Assembly (NCBI RefSeq): GCF_900176515.1
Contig: NZ_FWXV01000003.1
Location: 372,001-436,000, forward strand
Source of the DNA: Kibdelosporangium aridum
GTDB lineage: Bacteria > Actinomycetota > Actinomycetes > Mycobacteriales > Pseudonocardiaceae
Length of the DNA stretch: 64,000 bases
Direction of reading: 5' to 3'
Of the stretch, positions 54,803 to 62,378 are shown piece after piece (positions within the stretch are counted from its first letter, which is position 1; each line of letters begins with the position of its first letter). Position numbers and translations under genes: made by a program. The notes under the pieces were generated by a model that was not told the origin of the DNA, made no database searches, and saw only the letters and a list, made by a program, of their open reading frames with translations.

Positions 54803-56074
54803 ATGCGTGGCATGCACCGGTCGATGTTCTTCCAGGTGCTGGCCGGGGTCGTGGCCGGGCTGGCGGTCGGTGCGATCTGGCCGGGCTTCGGCGCCGATCT
54901 CAAGCCCATCGGGGACGGGTTCATCAAGCTGATCAAGATGATCATCGCCCCGCTGATCTTCTGCGTGGTGGTCACCGGGATCGCGAAGGTGGGCGACCTC
55001 AAGGCGGTCGGCCGGATCGGCCTGAAGGCGATCATCTACTTCGAAGTCGTCACCACCGCGGCACTGGCCCTCGGCTTGCTCGTGGGCAACATCGTCGGCC
55101 CCGGACACGGGATGAACATCGACCCGAGCACGCTGGACCCGAACGCCGTCGAGCAGAAGACCGGCGGCGCGCACCTGCCCGGCACGGTCGAGTTCTTGCT
55201 GAACATCATCCCCTCCAGCGTGGTGAACGCCTTCGCCACCAACAGCTTGCTGCAGGTCCTGCTGTTCTCGGTGCTCTTCGGGGTCGCGCTGGCCGCGTTC
55301 GCCGAGCACTCCGGGCCGTCGCTGGTGCTCAAGATGCTGGACGAGCTGACCCAGATCATCTTCCGGGTCGTCGGCTACGTCATGAAGCTCGCACCCCTCG
55401 GTGCCCTCGGCGCGATGGCGTTCATCGTCGGCCAGTACGGCCTGTCCTCCTTGAGCGCTTTCGGCATGCTGATCGCCGCTTGTTACGGTGCCGCGATCCT
55501 GTTCTGCCTGGTCCTGGTAGTGATCGCCAAGGTGGGCGCCGACGTGAACCTGTGGAAGTTCATCCGGTTCACGCGGGAGGAGTTCGCGCTGGCGCTGGCC
55601 ACGGCGTCCTCGGAGTCGGTGATGCCGCGGATGATGGCCAAGCTGGAGCAGGCGGGCTGTCAGAAGGCCGCGGTCGGGCTGGTCCTGCCGACCGGGTACT
55701 CGTTCAACCTGGACGGCGCCTCGATCTACCTGTCCCTCGCCACGGTGTTCCTGGCACAAGCAGTCGGCGTGCCGCTGTCACTGGGTGATCAGATCGTCAT
55801 CGTGCTGGTGCTCATGCTGACGTCCAAAGGCATGGCGGGCGTTCCCGGCTCGGCTTTCCTCGCCCTGTCGGCGACGCTGGCCGCGGTCGGGTCGATCCCC
55901 GCGGCCGCGGTGTCGTTGCTGCTCGGCGCCGACCGGATCATGGACTCGATGCGCGTGTTCACCAACCTGCTCGGCAACTGCGTGGCCACGTTCGTGGTGG
56001 CCCGCTGGGAAGGACTGTTGAACCGGGATCAGCTGGACGAGGCCTTGGGGAAGGAGGCCGTGAAGACCGCGTGA
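54803..56074 (+). CDS. dctA: C4-dicarboxylate:cation symporter, DctA type
   Basis: 423 residues from the ATG at 54803 after AGGAGG. It matches DAACS symporters: early GDGFIKLIKMIIAPLIFCVVVTGIA, a Ser-rich ATASSESVMPRMM re-entrant loop, PTGYSFNLDGASIYLSLATVF, and the second loop TSKGMAGVPGSAFLALSATL, ending with DRIMDSMRVFTNLLGNCVATFVVARWEG. It takes up succinate, fumarate or malate with protons or sodium. The adjacent convergent two-component system overlaps its 3' end by 46 bases; dct systems are often under such control, but this kinase has no DcuS/DctB-like sensor signature. Length and motifs are normal. Confidence 0.92.
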   Translation: MRGMHRSMFFQVLAGVVAGLAVGAIWPGFGADLKPIGDGFIKLIKMIIAPLIFCVVVTGIAKVGDLKAVGRIGLKAIIYFEVVTTAALALGLLVGNIVGPGHGMNIDPSTLDPNAVEQKTGGAHLPGTVEFLLNIIPSSVVNAFATNSLLQVLLFSVLFGVALAAFAEHSGPSLVLKMLDELTQIIFRVVGYVMKLAPLGALGAMAFIVGQYGLSSLSAFGMLIAACYGAAILFCLVLVVIAKVGADVNLWKFIRFTREEFALALATASSESVMPRMMAKLEQAGCQKAAVGLVLPTGYSFNLDGASIYLSLATVFLAQAVGVPLSLGDQIVIVLVLMLTSKGMAGVPGSAFLALSATLAAVGSIPAAAVSLLLGADRIMDSMRVFTNLLGNCVATFVVARWEGLLNRDQLDEALGKEAVKTA

Positions 56075-58074
56075 TCACCGACCGTGAGCGTGCCGCCGTG
56101 CCGGACAGCGATCTCCCTGGCGATCGCCAGGCCCAGCCCTGCTCCACCGGCGTCGCTGTCGCGTGCCTCGTCGAGGCGGGTAAACCGGTCGAACACACGC
56201 TCGCGGTCGGCCTCCGCGATTCCCGGCCCGTCATCGGCCACTTCAAGGATCTCCCTGTCCTCAGTGGACCTCACGCGCACGGTGACGGTCGAGACGGCGT
56301 GCCTCGTAGCGTTGTCAACAAGGTTACGCAGCAAGCGATCCAGCTGTTTCGCGTCACCGGTGACGAACGCGGGGCCGTCAACGATCAGCTCGGCGCAGTC
56401 GACGTAGCCGTGTGCCACTTCGGACAGATCAACCACGGTTGTCGGCAAAGGCAGCGCGGAATCCAAACGCGCCAACAACAAGAGATCCTCGGCAAGGGCT
56501 TCGAGCCGCCGGGTGTCGGTCACGGCGTCGCGCACGACCGCCAGCCAGTCCGCCTGATCAGGATGATCATGCGCCACCTCGAGGACTGTGCGCAGGCTGG
56601 CGATCGGGCTGCGCAGTTCGTGTGCCGCGTCCGCGATGAACTGCCGCTGCACCTTGACGGAGTTCTCCAGCCGGTCGAGCATTTCGTTCAACGTCAACGC
56701 AAGCCGGGTGATCGCGTCGCGCGTCGGCGGCACAGACACCCGGCGGTCCAACGCACTGGTACTGATCTCGTTTGCCTGTTCCCGGATCTTTTCCACCGGT
56801 CGCAAGGCCCGCGTGGTGCCCAGCCACGCCGCGAGTCCGATGAGGACCATCGACGCCGGGACAGCCGGAATCAGGAGCCGGTCCATGGCCACTGCGGGAT
56901 TGCGGTCGGTCTTGGTCACCTCGAAGGTGTAGATGGCGGCCGTGCCCCGTGGCGTCGACACCTCGCGTTTCCACACGTTCACCGGTGGAGACACCTGGGG
57001 CAGCAACGACCGGATCCACTTCCTGTCGTCATCCGACAACTGGACGACGTCGCCGGGGAACATCACCTGTACCACGTTTTCCTTCGGCGCGGGAAGAAGA
57101 GCACGACCGATCTGTGTCTCCGCCGCGGCGACAGCCGGACTGGACTCCGTCTGCCCATTGGCGTACACCACTTCGTAGAGATACGCGGTCGACTCGTGGA
57201 CTGTCGGCACGATCGGAACGCCCAGGTTCAGGGAGATCGCGATCGCGTTCACGGCGGCATCAGCTGCTCTGGTCTCAGCCATGAACCGTGCCGTGTTCAC
57301 GTCGTCCACGGCGTGCCGCAGCCACACAACACCTGCGATGAGTGGGCCCACGGACATCAGTGTCGCGGCGATCCCGGCACGGACACCGATCGACAAACGG
57401 CTCATCCCCAACCGCCGGATCGGAATGTCCACACGCCGTTGCAACGAGTGCGCACTGATGTCGGCGGCTTGCACCCGGATCCACTCCACCGGACGCAACG
57501 CACGGGCAGCCGACGCCCACGCCACAAGGACCACGAGCAGCGCGGCAGCCGGAACCCCTAGCCACAGCACGATGTCCAGATCGGACGCCGACGTCGGCCC
57601 CGGGTAACCGAGAGGGACGTAGAACGCGATCCGCCCTTGGCCATCGTCGATCGTCTTGACATAGACCTCCCCGGCCGGCCACGAGGTGCTGTACCCCGGC
57701 CGGACGGTCGTCTGCACACCCGGGAATCGGAAGATCCGGCCCGCACTGTCGTCCTGGGTCGGCGGTGGCAGCATCGGCCCGCCGATGGCGTCCTCGATCG
57801 ACTTGATGTCATTTCCCGAGCCCAGCACGCGTCCGTCGCTGTGCACCACTTCGAACACGCCGTCGCGGGTGTCGATGGGCTTTCCGGCTTGCCAGACCGC
57901 GATCAGTGAATCCGTGAGCGCTTGCGCCCCCGCCACATCGGCTTCGTTGCGGGAGTCGTCCAGACTGCCGATCGAAAGCCGCAGCCACAACGCGCCAGCG
58001 GTGAACAGCACGAGTGCGATCAGCCCGGCCGCGACGGCCGCCCGCACACCCGTGGACCACGACTTAATCGACAC
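56029..58074 (-). CDS. Sensor histidine kinase with two tandem sensor modules
   Basis: 681 residues from the GTG at 58074, which overlaps the response regulator stop by 11 bases. Two related units follow each other: membrane helix (about 13-34), extracytoplasmic loop, membrane helix (167-190) and HAMP start (RALRPVEWIRVQAADIS); then helix (230-252), loop, helix (399-420) and HAMP (RALRPVEKIREQANEIS). Only the second HAMP continues into the HisKA domain with His485 (DAAHELRSP) and the HATPase domain (LRNLVDNATRH, DDGPGIAEADRERVFDRF, GLGLAIAREIAVRHGG). The layout looks like the sensor part of one kinase fused in frame to a complete paralogue at a Met (224). Confidence 0.9.
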   Translation of the reverse strand: MSIKSWSTGVRAAVAAGLIALVLFTAGALWLRLSIGSLDDSRNEADVAGAQALTDSLIAVWQAGKPIDTRDGVFEVVHSDGRVLGSGNDIKSIEDAIGGPMLPPPTQDDSAGRIFRFPGVQTTVRPGYSTSWPAGEVYVKTIDDGQGRIAFYVPLGYPGPTSASDLDIVLWLGVPAAALLVVLVAWASAARALRPVEWIRVQAADISAHSLQRRVDIPIRRLGMSRLSIGVRAGIAATLMSVGPLIAGVVWLRHAVDDVNTARFMAETRAADAAVNAIAISLNLGVPIVPTVHESTAYLYEVVYANGQTESSPAVAAAETQIGRALLPAPKENVVQVMFPGDVVQLSDDDRKWIRSLLPQVSPPVNVWKREVSTPRGTAAIYTFEVTKTDRNPAVAMDRLLIPAVPASMVLIGLAAWLGTTRALRPVEKIREQANEISTSALDRRVSVPPTRDAITRLALTLNEMLDRLENSVKVQRQFIADAAHELRSPIASLRTVLEVAHDHPDQADWLAVVRDAVTDTRRLEALAEDLLLLARLDSALPLPTTVVDLSEVAHGYVDCAELIVDGPAFVTGDAKQLDRLLRNLVDNATRHAVSTVTVRVRSTEDREILEVADDGPGIAEADRERVFDRFTRLDEARDSDAGGAGLGLAIAREIAVRHGGTLTVGDHAVFTASFPKASSS

Positions 58075-58738
58075 GGCCGACCAACCGATATCCCATACCG
58101 CGCACCGTTTCGATGCTGTGCAGCCCGAACGGCTGGTCGATCTTCCGGCGCAACGCGCTGACGTGGACCTCGACCACGTTGACATCCCCCTCGTAGTGTT
58201 CGTCCCACACGTGCTGGAGGATCTCGTCCTTGCTCAGCACCAGGTTCGGCCTGCGGGCAAGGCACTCCAGGATCGCGAATTCCCGCGCGGTCAGGCTGAT
58301 TTCCCGCCCACCACGGCGAACCGTGCCCGATCCGGGGTCGACGACGAGATCGTCCACACACAACTTCGCTGGTGCCGCGTGGCCCCGTCGGAGCAACGCC
58401 CTGATCCGGGCGATCAGCACGACGTACGAGAACGGCTTGGTCAGGTAGTCGTCCGCGCCGGTGTCCAGGCCTTCAGCCTCGTCGTACTCGCCGTCCTTCG
58501 CGGTCAGCATCAGAATCGGGGTGGTCACGCCAGAGCGGCGCAGCTCGGCGCACACGCGGTAGCCGTTCATCCCGGGCAGCATGATGTCCAGCACGATCGC
58601 GGAATACGGCCGCTGCTCGGCCATCCACACCGCGTCGGGGCCGTTGTGCACGACATCGACGGTGAACGCGTTCGCTTCAAGGCCGCGTTTGAGCGCAGCG
58701 GCCAGCCGCCGCTCGTCCTCGACCACCAGAATTCGCAT
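58064..58738 (-). CDS. OmpR-family response regulator
   Basis: 224 residues from the ATG at 58738 (a GTG one codon earlier is possible). Receiver domain (1-120): acidic pocket VVEDERRL, phospho-acceptor Asp in AIVLDIMLPGMNG (about 51), Thr in MLTAKDG and Lys in YLTKPFSY. C-terminal winged helix (about 125-220): ISLTAREFAILECLARRPNLVLSKDEILQHVW and the wing VEVHVSALRRKID. It is encoded before and coupled to the dual-sensor kinase. CTTCAGC repeats with 10-11-base phasing upstream are its probable binding sites. Confidence 0.92.
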   Translation of the reverse strand: MRILVVEDERRLAAALKRGLEANAFTVDVVHNGPDAVWMAEQRPYSAIVLDIMLPGMNGYRVCAELRRSGVTTPILMLTAKDGEYDEAEGLDTGADDYLTKPFSYVVLIARIRALLRRGHAAPAKLCVDDLVVDPGSGTVRRGGREISLTAREFAILECLARRPNLVLSKDEILQHVWDEHYEGDVNVVEVHVSALRRKIDQPFGLHSIETVRGMGYRLVGRVD

Positions 58739-58770
58739 CACCGCTCACCCAACCACTCCGTGATCGACTT

Positions 58771-58809
58771 GCTGAAGGCGTCTTCAGCGAGCTTCAGCCG
58801 TGCTTCAGC
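58771..58809. promoter_or_regulatory. CTTCAGC repeat array, candidate response-regulator site
   Basis: CTTCAGC occurs at 58782-58788, 58792-58798 and 58803-58809 (10 and 11 bases apart) with an inverted copy GCTGAAG at 58771-58777. OmpR/PhoB-type regulators bind such one-turn-spaced direct repeats. The array lies between the leftward response regulator (start 58738) and the rightward membrane protein gene (start 58833), so it could control both. Confidence 0.7.
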
Positions 58810-58832
58810 ACGCTGTTCCCAGTGTGGGCCGC

Positions 58833-60215
58833 GTGCTGATCACTCGTCCCACTTCAGTCACCCTCCGTGTCTGGCCGTTGGCGTTCGTATTCTTCACGCT
58901 CTACGGCCTGCTGTCGGTCACCAATCACCGTCAACTCGGTACAACCGGCTTCGACCTGGGCATATTCGAGCAGATTGTCCGGGCTTACGCCGGGTTCGAG
59001 GCACCGGTGTCGGAGCTGAAAGGCCCCGGTTTCGTGATGCTGGGTGACCACTTCCACCCCATCCTGGCCACCCTGGCGCCGCTGTACTGGATCTTCCCCA
59101 GCCCGATCACGCTGCTGTTCGCGCAGGCCGGTCTGCTCGCGGTGTCGGTCGTCCCGGTCACCCGGATCGCGATGAGCATGGTGGGCCGCCAGGCCGGGTT
59201 CGTGATCGGGGTGGCGTACGGGCTTTCGTGGGGCCTGCAGACCACTGTGGACTTCGACTTCCACGAAGTCGCGTTCGCCGTGCCGCTGCTGGCGTTCGCG
59301 ATCGAGCGGCTGCTGCGCGAAGAGTGGACGGCTGCGGTCTGCTGGGCCGCACCGCTGATCCTGGTCAAGGAGGACTTGCCGCTGACTGTCGTGGCGATCG
59401 GCGGGTACCTGTGGCTCAAGGGCCAGCGGCGGCTCGGCGGCTGGGTGATGGCGTCCGGTCTGGTCAGCTTCTTGCTGATCCTGAAGGTGCTGATCCCAGC
59501 GATGAACCCGGCCGGGGTGTACGGGTTCGCCGGTGATCTCGGCAAGGGGTTCAGCTGGCTCGACCTGCCCGGCAGGCTGTTCGACCACGACAAGAAGCTG
59601 GTCCTGCTGCTCTCGGTGTTCGCGCCGACCGCGCTGCTCGCGTTGCTCTCACCGGTGAGCCTGATCGCCGTACCGACGCTGCTGTGGCGCCTGCTGTCGG
59701 TCAACCAGTCGCACTGGGAAGCAGGTTTCCACTACAACGCCGTACTGATGCCGATCGTCTTCCTCGCGCTGGCCGACGCCCTGGCCAAAGGCAAACTGAT
59801 CCTGCCCGCGCAGACGTATCGCAAGGCGCTTCGGGTGGTCCTCTCGGTCTGCGTTGTCGCGTCAGTCATCGGGATCACCACGCTACCGCTCAGCAAACTC
59901 ACCAACGCAACGACGTGGCAGGCGGATCCCCGGGTCGCTACCGCGCACAGGTTGATGGACATGATCCCGGACGGTGCCACGGTCGCCGCGTCGAACCGGC
60001 TCGCACCTCAGCTGACCGACCGCACCACGGTGCAGTTGTTCCCCGCGATACGGCCGCGTACCGCCACGGACGCGGAGTGGATCGTGGTGGACACGCACTT
60101 CGCGAACTGGCCGACGTCGGCAGCCGCACAAGCCGCCGAGCTGGCCGGACTGCGCGAGACAGAATACCGGACAGTTGCCGAGCAAGATGGTTACATTTTG
60201 CTCAAACGTGCTTGA
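58833..60215 (+). CDS. DUF2079 multi-pass membrane protein
   Basis: 460 residues from the GTG at 58833; the frame is open 11 codons further. About nine to ten membrane helices with family motifs NHRQLGTTGFDLGIFEQIVRAYAGF, FVMLGDHFHPILATLAPLYW and QTTVDFDFHEVAFAVPLLAFAIERL. DUF2079 proteins resemble membrane glycosyltransferases of the GT-C type; a polyprenyl-sugar-using transferase is a reasonable guess. The C-terminal 90 residues are extracytoplasmic. CTTCAGC repeats 24 bases upstream suggest control by the divergent two-component system. Confidence 0.85.
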   Translation: MLITRPTSVTLRVWPLAFVFFTLYGLLSVTNHRQLGTTGFDLGIFEQIVRAYAGFEAPVSELKGPGFVMLGDHFHPILATLAPLYWIFPSPITLLFAQAGLLAVSVVPVTRIAMSMVGRQAGFVIGVAYGLSWGLQTTVDFDFHEVAFAVPLLAFAIERLLREEWTAAVCWAAPLILVKEDLPLTVVAIGGYLWLKGQRRLGGWVMASGLVSFLLILKVLIPAMNPAGVYGFAGDLGKGFSWLDLPGRLFDHDKKLVLLLSVFAPTALLALLSPVSLIAVPTLLWRLLSVNQSHWEAGFHYNAVLMPIVFLALADALAKGKLILPAQTYRKALRVVLSVCVVASVIGITTLPLSKLTNATTWQADPRVATAHRLMDMIPDGATVAASNRLAPQLTDRTTVQLFPAIRPRTATDAEWIVVDTHFANWPTSAAAQAAELAGLRETEYRTVAEQDGYILLKRA

Positions 60216-60224
60216 ATAATACGT

Positions 60225-61199
60225 ATGACCATGAGCCGTCGCCAGTTGTTGACTTCCACCGCCGGTGTCGCCTTGGGACTCGGAGCGACCCCGGCGGAGG
60301 CCGCCCCCGCAGGCTTCCCCGACTACAAGTACCTGCGCCTGGCACTGGTGAAGAGCAAGCTGAAGTACAACCCGACGAACGAGCTGATCTTCCCGTGCAT
60401 CCGTGGCACCAAAGGACGTATTCCCAACGCATTGGGGGCGTACTACCTGTACTACGCGCCGCACGACGCACCAGGCGGCATCTGTCTGGCCTACGCGAAC
60501 TCCCTTGAGGAGGAGTTCACCGAGTACCCGAACAACCCGATCATCTCCCGGAACTGGCCAGGCGAGTACTCGGTGTCGCATGTCTCGTCACCGCACGCGA
60601 TGTGGAACGACGCAGCCAAGCGGATGTACCTGTACTTCCACGGTGAGAACACGGTGACACGCCTGGCCAGTTCGGCCGACGGCATCAATTTCCGCTACGA
60701 GAAGGAAGTCCTGTCGACCAGGCTCATCCCCAACAGCACCGAAACCTCGTACGCCCGCGTTTTCCAGCACTCACTGCCGTCCCGCAACGCCAGCTACGTC
60801 ATGGTCTTCATGACCAACACCAGCGCGAACCACCGGGACATCGGCTGGGGCTGGTCGGCGAACGCTCGCGATTGGACGTTCGCGCAGACCCCGTTGATCC
60901 GGCACACCGACGTCGGCGCGTCCGACATCTCCGGCCCACATCTGTTGTTCCGCAACGGCAGCGTGTACGTCGCGTACCACACCGACATCGGCAGCGGCGG
61001 AAACATCCTGATCACCGAGGCCGGTGCCGATTTCTCGCAACGCCGCCACCTCGGCATCCTGCACGACTCGCTGCCCGGCGCACCCGACAACGGCCGCAGT
61101 GCCGCACCGAGCTTCGGCACCTACAACGGCCGCGAGTACATGATCTACGAGGCCGGTACCCGGCTGGAGGGCAACATCGCCATCGCCAGGGCCGGGTAA
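60225..61199 (+). CDS. Exported protein with glycosidase-like beta-propeller fold
   Basis: 324 residues. The N-terminus MSRRQLLTSTAGVALGLGATPAEA has twin arginines, a hydrophobic core and an AxA site, so Tat export is likely. The mature part has repeated blades of the type found in five-bladed GH43/GH32-like proteins: YYLYYAPHD, HVSSPHAMWNDAAKRMYLYFHGEN, DISGPHLLFRNGSVYVAYHTD, and SAAPSFGTYNGREYMIYEAG. A catalytic assignment is not possible by eye. It starts 9 bases after the DUF2079 gene, so they are co-expressed and may act on the same surface glycan. Confidence 0.75.
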   Translation: MTMSRRQLLTSTAGVALGLGATPAEAAPAGFPDYKYLRLALVKSKLKYNPTNELIFPCIRGTKGRIPNALGAYYLYYAPHDAPGGICLAYANSLEEEFTEYPNNPIISRNWPGEYSVSHVSSPHAMWNDAAKRMYLYFHGENTVTRLASSADGINFRYEKEVLSTRLIPNSTETSYARVFQHSLPSRNASYVMVFMTNTSANHRDIGWGWSANARDWTFAQTPLIRHTDVGASDISGPHLLFRNGSVYVAYHTDIGSGGNILITEAGADFSQRRHLGILHDSLPGAPDNGRSAAPSFGTYNGREYMIYEAGTRLEGNIAIARAG

Positions 61200-61202
61200 G
61201 GC

Positions 61203-61331
61203 ATGGATGAGATGCAGCTGATCCGCGAACTCGGCGACGAGACCCTGTTGGTCACCACCGAGGAACTCGCGCCCGCCCGGGCCCGTCTCCTTGCCGCCGG
61301 CAAGCCGCGCCGGACAAATTCGGGACGCTAG
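61203..61331 (+). pseudogene. Truncated N-terminal remnant resembling CU044_5270-family proteins
   Basis: An ATG-started 42-codon frame ends at TAG. Its product MDEMQLIRELGDETLL through ELAPARARLLAAG is like the first 35 residues of the actinobacterial CU044_5270 family, proteins of a few hundred residues encoded beside ECF sigma factors. Here the sequence departs after LLAAG and stops, with no continuation before the convergent gene that overlaps it by 4 bases. No sigma factor is adjacent. It is probably the leftover start of a deleted gene, though a short expressed peptide cannot be excluded. Confidence 0.5.
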
Positions 61332-62350
61332 AAGCGATCGGGGCGGCAACCCGACAACGCCGCTTCGACGGTGCCGTCGACCAACTCCCGCGCGACAAGG
61401 CGGCCCATGGCTGGGGCGAGCGTGACCGCCGCGTGCATCACCGCCAGGTAGAGACCGGGTACATCGGCTACCGGACCGACGATCGGCTCGCCGTCGGCCG
61501 GCATTGGCCGTACTCCGAGTCGTGTGCTGAGCAGCTCGACGCTCCCGGCACCGCGGAAAGTGGACCGGACGGCGGCAACGGTTCGTTCGGGCGAGTCCGC
61601 GGCGGCGATCAGTCTGTCCGCGGTTACCTGCCGCAGATCGAAGTCCTGAGTGTTGACCACGGTGCGGACCAGACCCGCCGGCGAGCGAAGCCGGAAGAGC
61701 GGGCACGGCGACGGCTCGACCGGGACGCGAACGCCGAGCGGCGCGCCCAGCGCGGCCGTGGCGACACCGGCGGCCAACACCACAGTCGTAGCGGAGAGGG
61801 GCCCTACGGCCGTCTCGACCCCGGCAACCTGGCCCGCTGCATCCCGGCGGACCGCGGTGACCGCAGTGTCCAGATGTACCTGGGCGCCATGGTCGCGCGC
61901 GCCCGCGACCAGCCGCTCGGTCACGCCCACCGCGTCGACGGCGCCGTCGCCGGGTGCCCATATGGCCCACTCCGGCGGATGCCGAAGGTTGGGCTCGAGC
62001 GTCATCACGGTGGCCGCGTCCACAATCTCCTGCCCGGGACCTGCCTCCGGCGCGCCGCCCGCCGCGCGCCAGCTCAATGAGCCGGACCAGATCACCGGAA
62101 GTCCCGGCAACTCAGCCTCAATACGGCGGTACTCATCCGTCGCGGTGGCCCGAATCCCGGCCGCCGGACCGGCACGCACGCCAGACGCGCCAACCCAAGC
62201 GAACGAGTCCGCCGTCACGCCGGCACCTGGCCGCCCGGCATCGACCAACGTCACGGTGGCACCCGCACAGGCGGCGTGATAAGCCACCGACGCACCGACG
62301 ATGCCAGCCCCGACAACGACTACGTGCCTACCCACCGATGCGCTCGACAC
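61328..62350 (-). CDS. FAD-dependent oxidoreductase, DadA/glycine-oxidase type
   Basis: 340 residues. FAD-binding start HVVVVGAGIVGASVAYHAACAGATVTLVDAG (about 9-39), a PGAGVTADSFAWVG segment after it, central GDGAVDAVGVTERLVAGARDHGAQV, and C-terminal FAD contact VRPMPADGEPIVGPVADVPGLYLAVMHAAVTLAPAMGRLVA. This is the D-amino acid oxidase-like family (DAO), which oxidises amines or amino acids. The substrate is unknown. Flanked by a gene remnant and a giant regulator, it appears monocistronic. Confidence 0.85.
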   Translation of the reverse strand: MSSASVGRHVVVVGAGIVGASVAYHAACAGATVTLVDAGRPGAGVTADSFAWVGASGVRAGPAAGIRATATDEYRRIEAELPGLPVIWSGSLSWRAAGGAPEAGPGQEIVDAATVMTLEPNLRHPPEWAIWAPGDGAVDAVGVTERLVAGARDHGAQVHLDTAVTAVRRDAAGQVAGVETAVGPLSATTVVLAAGVATAALGAPLGVRVPVEPSPCPLFRLRSPAGLVRTVVNTQDFDLRQVTADRLIAAADSPERTVAAVRSTFRGAGSVELLSTRLGVRPMPADGEPIVGPVADVPGLYLAVMHAAVTLAPAMGRLVARELVDGTVEAALSGCRPDRF

Positions 62351-62378
62351 GTTGGCGACCTTACTGTCCGCAGCGGCC

